Of a stretch of 41,389 nucleotides of DNA, positions 27,001 through 34,570 are shown in pieces (position 1 is the first letter of the stretch; each line of letters starts with the position of its first letter). The notes below the pieces were generated by a model. The model had not been told where the DNA came from. It did not search any database and saw nothing but the letters and a program-made list of their open reading frames with translations. This DNA comes from Lentisphaerota bacterium (GTDB taxonomy: Bacteria; Verrucomicrobiota; Lentisphaeria; Victivallales; Victivallaceae): assembly GCA_015061495.1 (NCBI GenBank), contig SUWL01000017.1:1-41389 (forward strand). The letters are read 5' to 3'. A program made the translations under genes and the position numbers.

Positions 27001-28563
27001 TACGGCACTCCTGCCAAAGCAGCTGCCCAATGGGGGAGAAATTACCATTCGTTTGAACAATTCGTCCCGGAAACCTACGCCGAAGCAAAGCAGCGCACCG
27101 ACGGCAATTACAGTGCCTGGGCGGATCATCTGGAATATATGGATGAATTGCTCTGCGATTATATCAACTGTTTTGCCGGAAACGGTTTGCAGCAGGGAGA
27201 TCCCGATGCCCGCAGTTTCATTTCCGGGCCGCAGGGACCCAGTGCCTACGGCGGGAACAACTGGGCGATCCAGTCCAAAGTTTACAGTGGTCTGATGAGC
27301 TACAGTTTCGGCGGACTGCTGGATATCCTGCACAGTTTCAACCCGGAAACCATCGATCTGCCGTGGATTTTAGGCTATGCCAATTACGAAGGTCTGGTCT
27401 GTTATGAATTGTGGAAAAGTCTGCAGTACCGCGCCCGTGGAGCGATGGGATTTGCCATGGCAAGCATGATCCGTCCGGATGGTACCCTCTCCCGCAGCGG
27501 TCAGGCGGCAGCGAAATATCTGCCGGAAATTAAAAGCGGAGTCGGCAAACTTTTCATAAATCTTCTGAAACCGGTTGCACCGGAAGTATTGATCCTCTAT
27601 TCGCAAAGTTCCATCCGGGCGGCATACATTTCCGGCAGAGCCAAAGAACATGAGGAGTTGCGCGTGAAATATATCACTCTTTGCCGCAACTTCGGAGTGC
27701 CGTTTAAATTCGTTTCGGAAAATGATCTGCTGCAGGCAGTTCCGGATTCAGCCAAACTGCTGATCCTGCCGGACAGTGATGCCTTGAGTGATCCGCTGCT
27801 GGCAAAACTCCGGGCGTTTGCCGACGGAGGCGGCACGATCCTCGCCGAAGGAAACCTGGCAAATTTCGATGCTTCCTGCCGCAAACGCCAAAGAGCCGCA
27901 GTGCTTCCCGGGGCGATCCGGATCGGAGAGATCCGCGGCGGTTATGTTCCGGCTTTCAACAAAGCCATCGGTATGCGTGACCGCAAAGAACAGCAGCTGC
28001 TTGAGCGCGAAAGAGCATTTTTTGCCGGAGTTCTGGAAAAAAGCCGCATCACGGTCCCGGTAACTTACCGCAGTACGGACGGTAAACTTTTCCTCGATGG
28101 TGAATCTGTCGTATTGCGCGACCGGCATGGCAACCGCTATGTGTTGAGCATCTGCAAAGAAAAGATCGCTTATCCGGTCAAAGCGGAATTCGCCCACCGG
28201 GGATACATCCGCAATATCCGGCAGAATCCGTCGGTGATGAAAGATGACAATCCGCTCCTGTTCCTGTTGACTGATAAAAAAACCGATGGTTCATTGCGGG
28301 CAACTGCCGATATCTCTCTGCCCGGACGGGTGAAAATCGCCGTCAGCAGCGATACCGCCCGTGACACGGTTTACCGGCTGACGGTCAAAGCTCCGGACGG
28401 CAGAGAGCTGCGCCATTATGCCGCCAATCTGACCGCTCCGGACGGCAGGGTGGAACATACCGTTACTTTCGCTGAAAATGACCCTGCCGGCAACTGGCAG
28501 ATCACCATCAGAGATATTGTTTCCGGACAGGAAACTGCGCAGATATATGAAAAAACGAGGTGA
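24061..28563 (+). CDS. Large exported GH42-like multidomain protein
   Basis: This 1500-residue protein has a signal peptide (MKRLFLPVLVLPLWLSAAA). An N-terminal beta-sandwich (about 20-370) is followed by a first flavodoxin-like, GATase1-type domain (about 395-510: GITPYPAYREMAEL, YDVIFLAGVHLD). Two Ig-like beta domains follow (about 640-835). The presumed TIM barrel (about 840-1165) has WFGDELSL near residue 948. The segment CFSPSCLAGFRSFLQRKYG follows, matching the GH42 pattern of an acid residue followed by a Cys-containing helix and WLxxKYG. A second GATase1-like domain (about 1175-1290, VLILYSQSSIRAAYISG) resembles the GH42 trimerisation domain. The C-terminus is beta-rich. It is probably a periplasmic or outer-membrane glycosidase of clan GH-A. 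The nucleophile is not identified, so catalysis and substrate remain open. Confidence 0.75.
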   Translation: MKRLFLPVLVLPLWLSAAAVEFGNDLVSMKIEPVGGRISSLKLHNGQELTAVDGLLGDNFTHHDSAKFFLTRRNYDLERGKHQIVLRAHHTGGAVDFLKLAKTFTLKPGETVIDVKYDFHNLPAAMAANEYAFASQNFVNSAPGNVRLFFPGINGINMLPAHGSGVDFSYFRQPSRAWMGFAGENGGGLAFTMDYRLLSQFYCWLGKKETTQEFYFDKIRINAGDTAVTHLELILFHTLKRISGAGGGLVGELSAVRNGRSDQQQRISLKLFSGRPQTVKVVFTSRKLRDGKPVRIYEKTLHYSSGSTVKEIAFHHHFKQFPALFDIEARAYSHQGKLLAIFNMPLGLGTGEIAYRMQEQLKLEKHAKAQIDLTKFDNSRDSKHIQWAKPLAGGRIRMLGITPYPAYREMAELAKRLDIDLHSTLFIAQGRAANATGDHFGILTETDIANNIDNLLQKDYDVIFLAGVHLDKLSAVQRREIIRKVAGGCGLVLIGCSGKNQEIFNISPLIPQVKGDYPRHPARKYGEHFITSVFPWYLFPVTTCLPVKLNGKMVAKTGSAPFIAVREHGKGRVIAIANITSGGQGRMTAGLTPELPYPQEGADFTEFIELYQLLYGKMIAYAAKRDNGYQFRSAKISSGAGKFTVKIDFRNLPVSGDKKYTLTLFSCNREGEELTRKDFSFVPAESASFALPAKRWNGQQLIGMILRDPDGKVVDFGADSSQYLPMARSHKLTADKKHYTEGETAVFTLISAVETAGAEVRWQLCDAFDRVVKSGKVPAAAEIKIPVEITSTLLSRWYVFRAEMYINGELAGRRTLKFTALPAREKLKWDDYEAGIWITPYSYEASRPAFHRFYADILREMGMDTIMGNSRMADTDFALNNNFHPTLYRSGGTRPAQISAEFRKSGNKMLLIRKPCLSSPEFRNKMQDEFRKFGAEHRHLGARFCWFGDELSLTGYWSSAIDFCFSPSCLAGFRSFLQRKYGTPAKAAAQWGRNYHSFEQFVPETYAEAKQRTDGNYSAWADHLEYMDELLCDYINCFAGNGLQQGDPDARSFISGPQGPSAYGGNNWAIQSKVYSGLMSYSFGGLLDILHSFNPETIDLPWILGYANYEGLVCYELWKSLQYRARGAMGFAMASMIRPDGTLSRSGQAAAKYLPEIKSGVGKLFINLLKPVAPEVLILYSQSSIRAAYISGRAKEHEELRVKYITLCRNFGVPFKFVSENDLLQAVPDSAKLLILPDSDALSDPLLAKLRAFADGGGTILAEGNLANFDASCRKRQRAAVLPGAIRIGEIRGGYVPAFNKAIGMRDRKEQQLLERERAFFAGVLEKSRITVPVTYRSTDGKLFLDGESVVLRDRHGNRYVLSICKEKIAYPVKAEFAHRGYIRNIRQNPSVMKDDNPLLFLLTDKKTDGSLRATADISLPGRVKIAVSSDTARDTVYRLTVKAPDGRELRHYAANLTAPDGRVEHTVTFAENDPAGNWQITIRDIVSGQETAQIYEKTR

Positions 28564-28568
28564 AATTT

Positions 28569-30542
28569 ATGAATGGTTTTTTTGATCCGGTAATACCGTA
28601 CAATGCGATCGATGAAAATGATTATCAGGCGATGATCGATTTGAAAGAAAAAAACGGGATCCACCGTTTTCTGATCGTGGGTATCTACAATGGCATCCGC
28701 ATTACCGGATATCCGTCAGATGAGGATTTCCGCAAACTTGGTGAAAAGATCCGGGCGATCCGGGAAAAGGTCGAGCCGCACGGCATTGAAGTAGGCTGGT
28801 GGTGTCTGCCCAGTTTGAAAACCGGCAAAAGTCCCTATCAGGCGATCACCGATATTTCCGGCAGGGAATCTCCGATCAGCACCTGTCCGCTTACGGAGGA
28901 GTTCGCCGCAGATTTCGCAAGGCGGATCAAAATCGTCGCTGAAATCGCCAGACCGGGTATGATCCTGCTTGAAGATGACTTCCAGCTGACCAACCATCCC
29001 GGATTCAAACTGGGGTGCTTCTGTCCGCTGCATCTGAAAAAATTTGCCGCTTACGCCGGAAAGACGTACTCCCGTAAAGAGCTGGAACAGCTCTTTACCG
29101 CCAAGCCGCTGCAAGCGGTGGAATTGCGCCGCAAATGGGCGCAGATGTCCCATGATACCATGGTGGAAATTTCGGAAAAACTCCGGCGGGCACTGGATGA
29201 AGTTTCTCCGGAAACCCGGCTCTGGCTCTGCGAACCGGGCAGTACCGATCTGGAAGGCAACCTCTCTGAAGATGTCCCCCGGGCGCTGGCAGGGAAAAAT
29301 ACCCGCCCCGCGATCCGGATTTTCGGCACGCAGTACGGTTCAAGTGATGTGGGCAGGGATATCCCGTCAAATTTGATGCATACGATGTATTCGGCGGAAC
29401 ACCTGCCGCCGGATTTTGAACTTTTCCACGAATCGGACACCTATCCGCACAACCGGTACTTTTCCAGTGCCAAACTGATGGAATCCATTATGACCGGAGC
29501 GGTGATGATCGGCTGCGACAGTTCGCTTTTTATCGGCGGTCAGTATCTGGACAACCATCTGGAAGATTTCGGTTATTTCAGCATGTATGCCAAAAAGATC
29601 AAACAGTGGCGGGTATTGCAGACGGAGATCCGGGGCAGTTCCTTCGACGGGGTCCAGCTGCTTTACCGTCCGGAATTTGATTTCATCCGCTGTGCGCCGG
29701 TCTGGGAGAGTTCCAGTGCGCTGTACGGCATGAAAGCATGGGCAAAGGCGTTGGGCAGATTCGGTTTCCCCTATACGACACTGCCCAAAAAGGTCAAATT
29801 GCTCTGCAAAGCCGCTGTGGAGTGCATCAGTGATGCGGAGATCACAGAAATTTTAAGCAGTGCGGTATTGCTTGATTCGGATTCGGCATTGGCATTGCAA
29901 GAGCGCGGCTTCGGAGAATTGCTGGGGGTCACGCTCCGGGATGTCGGCGCGATCCCGGCGGTTGAGGAGTACATTCTGGATAATGCTCCGGGCAATTTGA
30001 ATTTGGGCAGACGGATCTACAACTTCGCCTACGCTCCTTCCGGCAGTGAGGGCGCACAATATGCGCAATTGACTGCCAAAGGCGCCGAAGTATTGACCGT
30101 TTACCGCAACCCGTATGATGAAGCGATCCAGCCGGGATTGACCCGTTTCGTCAATAAACTCGGCGGTAAAGTGGCAGTGATGGGATGTTCCATATTCAAT
30201 GAGAGCAGCAATCTGTTCAACTATCGCAAAAAAGAGGTTTTGCGCGGGGTGCTGGATTGGCTCAACGGCGGGGAACTGCCGGCGGCGGTGATCGATGCTC
30301 CGAATATGTGGCTGCTTTTCCGGGAAAACGGGGAAACAGCTTACATGATGGTCAACAACCTCTCACCGGACAGTACGCAAGAGCTGCAAATCGCCCTCGC
30401 AGCTCAATGGCGCAATAAGCCGATCGGCGAATTGGATAACGACGGTCAGTGGGGGCCGGTGAAATATACGGTTGCCGGCGGTGTAACGGTGATTTCCGGC
30501 AAAAGCGATTATCTGACCCCGAGAATATTCCGGATCGGTTGA
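28569..30542 (+). CDS. Cytosolic GH42-like glycosidase-type protein
   Basis: This 657-residue protein has no signal peptide. It begins with NGFFDPVIPYN and a strand-helix pattern of a TIM barrel. An acidic strand end LLEDDFQL (about 132-139) is followed by GCFCPLHLKKFAAYAGK, the same arrangement of an acid residue and a Cys-rich helix seen in GH42 enzymes and in the upstream 1500-residue protein. The C-terminal third is beta-rich with a flavodoxin-like part (ILSSAVLLDSDSALALQERGFGELLG). The ATG at 28569 is chosen over the GTG at 28560 because GAGGTGA lies five bases upstream, and it starts 5 bases after the previous stop. The layout suggests that an outer enzyme cleaves and this one finishes the product in the cytoplasm; activity is inferred and the substrate unknown. 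Confidence 0.72.
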   Translation: MNGFFDPVIPYNAIDENDYQAMIDLKEKNGIHRFLIVGIYNGIRITGYPSDEDFRKLGEKIRAIREKVEPHGIEVGWWCLPSLKTGKSPYQAITDISGRESPISTCPLTEEFAADFARRIKIVAEIARPGMILLEDDFQLTNHPGFKLGCFCPLHLKKFAAYAGKTYSRKELEQLFTAKPLQAVELRRKWAQMSHDTMVEISEKLRRALDEVSPETRLWLCEPGSTDLEGNLSEDVPRALAGKNTRPAIRIFGTQYGSSDVGRDIPSNLMHTMYSAEHLPPDFELFHESDTYPHNRYFSSAKLMESIMTGAVMIGCDSSLFIGGQYLDNHLEDFGYFSMYAKKIKQWRVLQTEIRGSSFDGVQLLYRPEFDFIRCAPVWESSSALYGMKAWAKALGRFGFPYTTLPKKVKLLCKAAVECISDAEITEILSSAVLLDSDSALALQERGFGELLGVTLRDVGAIPAVEEYILDNAPGNLNLGRRIYNFAYAPSGSEGAQYAQLTAKGAEVLTVYRNPYDEAIQPGLTRFVNKLGGKVAVMGCSIFNESSNLFNYRKKEVLRGVLDWLNGGELPAAVIDAPNMWLLFRENGETAYMMVNNLSPDSTQELQIALAAQWRNKPIGELDNDGQWGPVKYTVAGGVTVISGKSDYLTPRIFRIG

Positions 30543-30718
30543 AAAAATCCCTTTCCGGTCATTCCGGCACAAAGGTAAATTCGCCGCATTCATCATGTTT
30601 CCACTGCCAGGCGGCAGGTGAATGGTGAAGCGGCGAAAAACGGTGAAAAGGAAATATCGCTTTTCTTTGCGGACTGCTCTTTTCCGGAAGATAAAACCGG
30701 GTTATTCACTTTTCCAGT
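30543..30718. other. Intergenic stretch with degenerate repeat unit
   Basis: No gene. It holds the exact 12-mer GCTTTTCTTTGC at 30659-30670 followed by GGACTGCTCTTTTCCGGAAG. This reads like a decayed copy of the repeat unit found as a tandem array at 37035-37350. Confidence 0.5.
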
Positions 30719-30748
30719 CTTACTTCTTTTCTTATGAAAAGAAGTAAG
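30719..30748. repeat. Perfect 13-bp hairpin containing a stop codon
   Basis: CTTACTTCTTTTC (30719-30731), loop TTAT, exact reverse complement (30736-30748). The TAA stop of the leftward beta-propeller gene is read from 30732-30734, inside the loop. The same 13-base arm occurs at 37320-37332 beside another leftward stop. Confidence 0.75.
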
Positions 30749-31625
30749 AGCAGAAGGATTTTTCAGTGAGGTCGGATTGAGCGCGGGCGAGGAATTCGAT
30801 GCCGCGCTGACAGCCCCAGGAGTAGATGAGTTCGAGTTTGCCGTTATATTCGCACATATCGAGGTCGGAGGCGTTGATATTTTCGGCGGAAGCGATATGT
30901 CTGGTCAATTCGTGGTTGAATGGCACCATAAGTTTCCGGTCTTCGTCACCGTAATCCAGAACGGGATTTTTGCTGCTGATCGTCCAATTTTTCAGGTCGG
31001 TCGATCTGGCGACGCAGGTGCGGAATCCCTGTTCGTATGAGCCGCCGAGGTAGAACATATAGAAGTAACCGTCGAAATAGCGGATCATGGGGCCGCCGGT
31101 ATAGAAATCTTTACCGAAGGAGGCATCTTTGATCCAGTGCCAGTTGACAAGGTCGGTGGATTCAGCGAAAAACATGGTAAACGGTTCTCCGACGATCTCG
31201 TCAGGTTTACCGAGTTCAAAGACCATGACAAACCGGTCATCAGCGCGGCATACAGAGGTGTTATAACCTGCCCAGGAGGGATCTTCGAGGATGACGCGGG
31301 GGGTGGTCCAGTTGACGAGGTCGGTGGATTCGAGCTGGTAGAAGCGGCTTTTGCCCCAATTTTCGACGGCGGTAACGATCATGCGGTCTTCCCAGACGAA
31401 AGCGTTTCCCATGTGCAGTCCGATGCCGAAAGGAGCGGAATATTCACCGGTTTCCTGATCAACGAAGCGGAAATAGGAATCGCCGAGGCGGTTATTGTAG
31501 TAGCCGTTATGTCCCTGCCGGGAACGGATATATTCAAAGCGGAGCAATTTCCCCTGCCAGACGACAGGATTTGCTTCTACGATATCGCAATCGACGGTTC
31601 CAAGTTTGCGGATGATGCTGCTCAT
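30732..31625 (-). CDS. Five-bladed beta-propeller glycosidase-like protein
   Basis: This 297-residue protein is built of repeated four-stranded blades marked by (E/R)STDLVNW or RSTDLKNW motifs and by aromatic strand ends (GYFYMFYLGG, DRFVMVFELG). This is the fold of GH43, GH32, GH68 and GH130 enzymes. Candidate catalytic acids are the aspartate of TVDCDIVEANPVVW in blade 1 and glutamates in VFELG and CEYNGKLEL, but I cannot assign a family. No signal peptide is visible, so it should act in the cytoplasm. AAGGA precedes the ATG, and the gene lies 10 bp after the symporter gene. The last six residues (CSYFFS) are encoded by the 3' hairpin, so the original stop may have been displaced. Confidence 0.78.
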   Translation of the reverse strand: MSSIIRKLGTVDCDIVEANPVVWQGKLLRFEYIRSRQGHNGYYNNRLGDSYFRFVDQETGEYSAPFGIGLHMGNAFVWEDRMIVTAVENWGKSRFYQLESTDLVNWTTPRVILEDPSWAGYNTSVCRADDRFVMVFELGKPDEIVGEPFTMFFAESTDLVNWHWIKDASFGKDFYTGGPMIRYFDGYFYMFYLGGSYEQGFRTCVARSTDLKNWTISSKNPVLDYGDEDRKLMVPFNHELTRHIASAENINASDLDMCEYNGKLELIYSWGCQRGIEFLARAQSDLTEKSFCSYFFS

Positions 31626-31635
31626 AGAAAGATCC

Positions 31636-32925
31636 TTATTGTAAATTGGTTGCGTTTATTTCTTGTGACATGCTGCACTCTGCTGCGCTGTTTTCGTCAT
31701 CAAGTTTTTTATTCACGATAGCGCAGATACAGGAGTCTGACCAGACATTGACTCCGGTTTCCACCATATCAATAACGGTGAAAATCGGCAGGATGATCCC
31801 CATGATGCCGAGCGGAGCGCCCACACCGGACATCAGGGAAAGGGTAAGGAAGTAGCATCCCATCGGTACTCCGGCATTGCCTACAGCGGAAATCACGGAA
31901 ATCAGTATCCAGAGCAGAATATTCGGCAAGGTCAGAACCATACCGCCATTTTGCATGACAAAGAGGGAAGTAACCAGAATAAATGCCGCACAGCCATTCA
32001 TATTGATGGTACAGCATACCGGCAGAATGAAACGCGCGACCTGCGGTCTGGCATTGAGGTTCTTTTCGGCGGATTCCACGGTTACCGGCAAAGTTGCGGC
32101 GGAACTTTTGGTGAAAAATGCCATCAGCAGAGCCGGGAGCATACCTTTGAATACCTTGAATGGATTAAGTTTGCCTGCCAGCAAAAAGAGCGGCAGAATG
32201 ACAAAAAACTGCAAAATATTGCCGCCGAGAACCACTGCGACATATTTTCCCAGCGAACCAACGATCATGCCGGCGGATACCTGGGCGGACAGCTGGGCGG
32301 AAAAAGCGACGATACCCACGGGCAAAGCCCAGACGAGGGCTCTGATCAGAGCAAAAAGCACCTCCTGGAATCCCAGAACAGCTTTGGTCAGGATTTGGAC
32401 ATTGGCAGAATCTTTCAACGCAGCCAACGCCAGACCGAGAGCGGCAGAAACCAGCAGGATACTCAATACATTGCCGGAAGAAAATGGCAGCAGCACATTG
32501 TCCGGCACAACCGCCAGGATGTGGTCGTACACCGAAATGGCTTTCAAATTCTGCGGGACATCTGCTGCACCCTGCCTGACAGCTTCGACCGGCAGATTGC
32601 CCGGAGCGATGACTTTGTACAATACCGCGCCCATCACGGCAGCCACCAGCGTGGTCAGCAGGGTGTAAACGATGGTATATTTAAATATTTTGCCGGTATC
32701 TTTTTGAGTTCCGAGGGTTGCCAAAGTGGTGGTGATCGCCAGAGCGATCGTCGGAACCGCGATGAATTTGAAAAGCCGGGTGTATATCGAAGCGATGAAA
32801 TTGCAAAGTTCATCGAGCCAGTTGATTCCCAGCGTACCGAGTACGGCACCGATGATCAATGCCGCCATCCAAATCAACAGACGTTTTCCCTTGAATCCCC
32901 CGGCAGGTGATGCAGATTTATTCAT
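31636..32925 (-). CDS. Dicarboxylate/amino acid:cation symporter
   Basis: This 429-residue inner-membrane protein belongs to the DAACS family (SLC1 fold, PF00375). Such proteins import glutamate, aspartate, C4-dicarboxylates or small neutral amino acids with Na+ or H+. The two re-entrant hairpins are recognisable: TKSSAATLPVT is the serine-rich HP1 tip, and INMNGCA is the unwound TM7 motif (NMDGT in GltPh, here NMNGC). Eight or so membrane helices surround them. The altered TM7 motif argues against simply naming it GltP. AGAGGGA precedes the ATG. It is co-transcribed between an NTF2-like exported protein and the beta-propeller gene, 10-11 bp apart. Confidence 0.92.
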   Translation of the reverse strand: MNKSASPAGGFKGKRLLIWMAALIIGAVLGTLGINWLDELCNFIASIYTRLFKFIAVPTIALAITTTLATLGTQKDTGKIFKYTIVYTLLTTLVAAVMGAVLYKVIAPGNLPVEAVRQGAADVPQNLKAISVYDHILAVVPDNVLLPFSSGNVLSILLVSAALGLALAALKDSANVQILTKAVLGFQEVLFALIRALVWALPVGIVAFSAQLSAQVSAGMIVGSLGKYVAVVLGGNILQFFVILPLFLLAGKLNPFKVFKGMLPALLMAFFTKSSAATLPVTVESAEKNLNARPQVARFILPVCCTINMNGCAAFILVTSLFVMQNGGMVLTLPNILLWILISVISAVGNAGVPMGCYFLTLSLMSGVGAPLGIMGIILPIFTVIDMVETGVNVWSDSCICAIVNKKLDDENSAAECSMSQEINATNLQ

Positions 32926-32936
32926 AAATATCCCTC

Positions 32937-33542
32937 TTAATCAATGTATTTCTCAATATTTTTGGTCAACAGCCATTTGCCGTTGACTTTAATGAAACTG
33001 GTGGTACAGTGCCGCATTTTATCTCTGTCAATATCCTTGATGGTGTAAACCAGATCTGCGGTATTCCCGGAAACCTTGCAGGAGATGACCCGGTAGGTGT
33101 TCAAGCTCTCCTTGAATTTTTTGACATGGGCATCAAGTTCATCTTTGATCTCCCGGATGACCGGCACGAGTTCTTCCATCATTTTCTGCCCTTCAGGAGT
33201 TTTTTCCAGCTCCCGGAATTGCTTCCTTTCGGCATCAGTCAATTGGTGTCCCCGGATGGCGGCATAAAATTCCATGAACTCCACCAGTGTTATTTTTTGA
33301 TATAACACATTTTTCATAAATGACATTGCCGCGCCCAGGCGTTTGATTCTTTCATACTTGATTTCTTTGCCGGTGGCGGAGATTTCGATGAAAGAAGGAT
33401 GCAGTAAAGAGAATGCCTTTTCCACATCCAATTCGGTTTGCATCTGGAGATATTCGCGGTGGAGTTGTCTGACTGCGGATTCAGAAGCAAAAATGCTCCC
33501 TCCGCCAATCAACAACAGCATTAAGAGGGCAAATTTTTTCAT
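32937..33542 (-). CDS. Exported NTF2-like protein
   Basis: This predicted 201-residue protein has a signal peptide (MKKFALLMLLLIGGGSIFAS) and a single small alpha+beta domain. It aligns by eye with the C-terminal half of the protein at 8264-9112. Both have a helix ending in Y/SxxCSxDYxEIS or LLHPSFIEIS, a gap, then FSLMRN or MSFMKN. Both end in a strand pair with K(D/V)(G/N) and WL(I/L). That layout resembles SnoaL/NTF2-like domains of unknown ligand. No catalytic residues are evident. The ribosome binding site is poor (only an A-rich run before the ATG). It lies 23 bp after pgsA and 11 bp before the symporter gene, so it is probably translated from the pgsA operon mRNA. Confidence 0.78.
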   Translation of the reverse strand: MKKFALLMLLLIGGGSIFASESAVRQLHREYLQMQTELDVEKAFSLLHPSFIEISATGKEIKYERIKRLGAAMSFMKNVLYQKITLVEFMEFYAAIRGHQLTDAERKQFRELEKTPEGQKMMEELVPVIREIKDELDAHVKKFKESLNTYRVISCKVSGNTADLVYTIKDIDRDKMRHCTTSFIKVNGKWLLTKNIEKYID

Positions 33543-33565
33543 TTTTTTCTGATGTTAAAAAACGG

Positions 33566-34189
33566 TTATTCATCGTCGCTGCCGAGGAAAAGTTTGCGGT
33601 ACCGGATGAAGTAACCCAGACCGGAAAAGAGCGTGATCAGCACGATACCGGTCATAAACGCCATCCACACATACCAGAGGCGGATGCCGAACCACGATGC
33701 CTTGAGCAGATATGTGTCACCGCCGTCGATCGCCCAGGCGATACCGGCGATACAGAGCATCGCCATTTGCAGAGCGGTTTTCAGTTTGCCCCAGCGGTCA
33801 GCGGAAATAACGATCTGTTTTTTTGCCGCTAAAGTCCGCAAGCCGGTGACCATGAATTCCCGGAAAAGCACTGCAATGGCGATCCACGCCGGGATGATCA
33901 TGTATTCCACCGCCATCAGCATGGTGCCGGTGACAAAAATTTTGTCCGCCAGCGGGTCCATCAACGCTCCGAAGTCACTTACCCAGTGAAATTTCCGTGC
34001 CAGATAACCGTCGAGCAGATCGGTCAATCCAGCCAGCATTGCCAACACGACAGCAGCGATCCGCAAGCCGTACACCCAACTTTTATCGCTGATCACCGAC
34101 AAGTGCGCCACCGAAGCGATCGCCACAAAAATAAGCACCGCAAAAATCCGGCTGACCGTTAAAATGTTTGGAATATTTTTTCCCCGCAC
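33566..34189 (-). CDS. pgsA: CDP-diacylglycerol-glycerol-3-phosphate 3-phosphatidyltransferase
   Basis: This 207-residue integral membrane enzyme commits CDP-diacylglycerol to phosphatidylglycerol synthesis at the inner membrane. The CDP-alcohol phosphotransferase motif DG-x2-AR-x8-G-x3-D-x3-D is complete in DGYLARKFHWVSDFGALMDP and the next four residues. The N-terminus NIPNILTVSRI is typical of PgsA. About five hydrophobic helices follow. The start is a GTG at 34189 with GGGGGT about eight bases upstream; no ATG fits. It heads the operon with the NTF2-like protein, the symporter and the beta-propeller gene. That makes the operon a mix of housekeeping and accessory functions. Confidence 0.93.
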   Translation of the reverse strand: MRGKNIPNILTVSRIFAVLIFVAIASVAHLSVISDKSWVYGLRIAAVVLAMLAGLTDLLDGYLARKFHWVSDFGALMDPLADKIFVTGTMLMAVEYMIIPAWIAIAVLFREFMVTGLRTLAAKKQIVISADRWGKLKTALQMAMLCIAGIAWAIDGGDTYLLKASWFGIRLWYVWMAFMTGIVLITLFSGLGYFIRYRKLFLGSDDE

Positions 34190-34256
34190 GCTTCTACCCC
34201 CAAATTAATATTTTTACTAAACTGAACTATTTGCTAAACAACCCCTGATAACACAA

Positions 34257-34324
34257 ACGTCCGCTCCCTGACAAAATGCCGGAAACGGACGTCGCAACAG
34301 TATGACCGCCGCTTTATCAGCGGC
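34257..34324 (-). terminator. Two hairpins downstream of the small ribosomal protein gene
   Basis: On the leftward transcript, GCCGCT pairs with AGCGGC (34308-34324, 5-base loop), and ACGTCCG pairs with CGGACGT (34257-34292, long loop) followed by TTTGTGTT. Either could end the small-gene mRNA; the T-tract is weak. Confidence 0.35.
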
Positions 34325-34364
34325 CCCCGCCGCACCGGAAATGATCCGGCGTTTTCGCAGGAAA

Positions 34365-34454
34365 TTACTTGTTTTTGTGCCGAAGCAATTTAAGCTGCTT
34401 TTTACGTTTGTGCTTGGCGATTTTTTTACGCCGTTTCTTTTTCAAGTTACCCAT
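34365..34454 (-). CDS. bS22/mS38-like small ribosomal protein (COX24/AURKAIP1 family)
   Basis: This 29-residue, extremely basic protein begins MGNLKKKRRKKIAKHKRK and ends LLRHKNK. It matches the short bacterial AURKAIP1/COX24-domain proteins (PF08213), homologous to mitochondrial mS38 and to mycobacterial bS22, which binds 16S rRNA in the small ribosomal subunit. The ORF has a strong AAAGAGG ribosome binding site five bases before its ATG, a promoter at 34499-34527 and possible terminator hairpins downstream. It is therefore clearly a stand-alone gene despite its size. The ribosomal role is from family knowledge; alternatives such as a generic nucleic-acid-binding peptide cannot be excluded. 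Confidence 0.85.
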   Translation of the reverse strand: MGNLKKKRRKKIAKHKRKKQLKLLRHKNK

Positions 34455-34498
34455 TTTGAACCTCTTTAGTTTCAGTTTTTGCCATATAGCATTGTATT

Positions 34499-34527
34499 AA
34501 AATATCACATCTTTGCCGATAAAGCAA
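34499..34527 (-). promoter_or_regulatory. Promoter of the small ribosomal protein gene
   Basis: On the minus strand, TTGCTT (34522-34527) and TATTTT (34499-34504) with a 17-base spacer; predicted leader about 38 bases. Confidence 0.55.
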
Positions 34528-34570
34528 ATCCGATATGAGAAAAAAGCCGCATTTTTTAACTTAAAAATCA

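Noticed and set aside
31951-32910. 319-codon plus-strand frame opposite the symporter
   Set aside because: The sense strand encodes the conserved DAACS motifs; the antisense product is Gln/Asp/Arg-rich with no domain.
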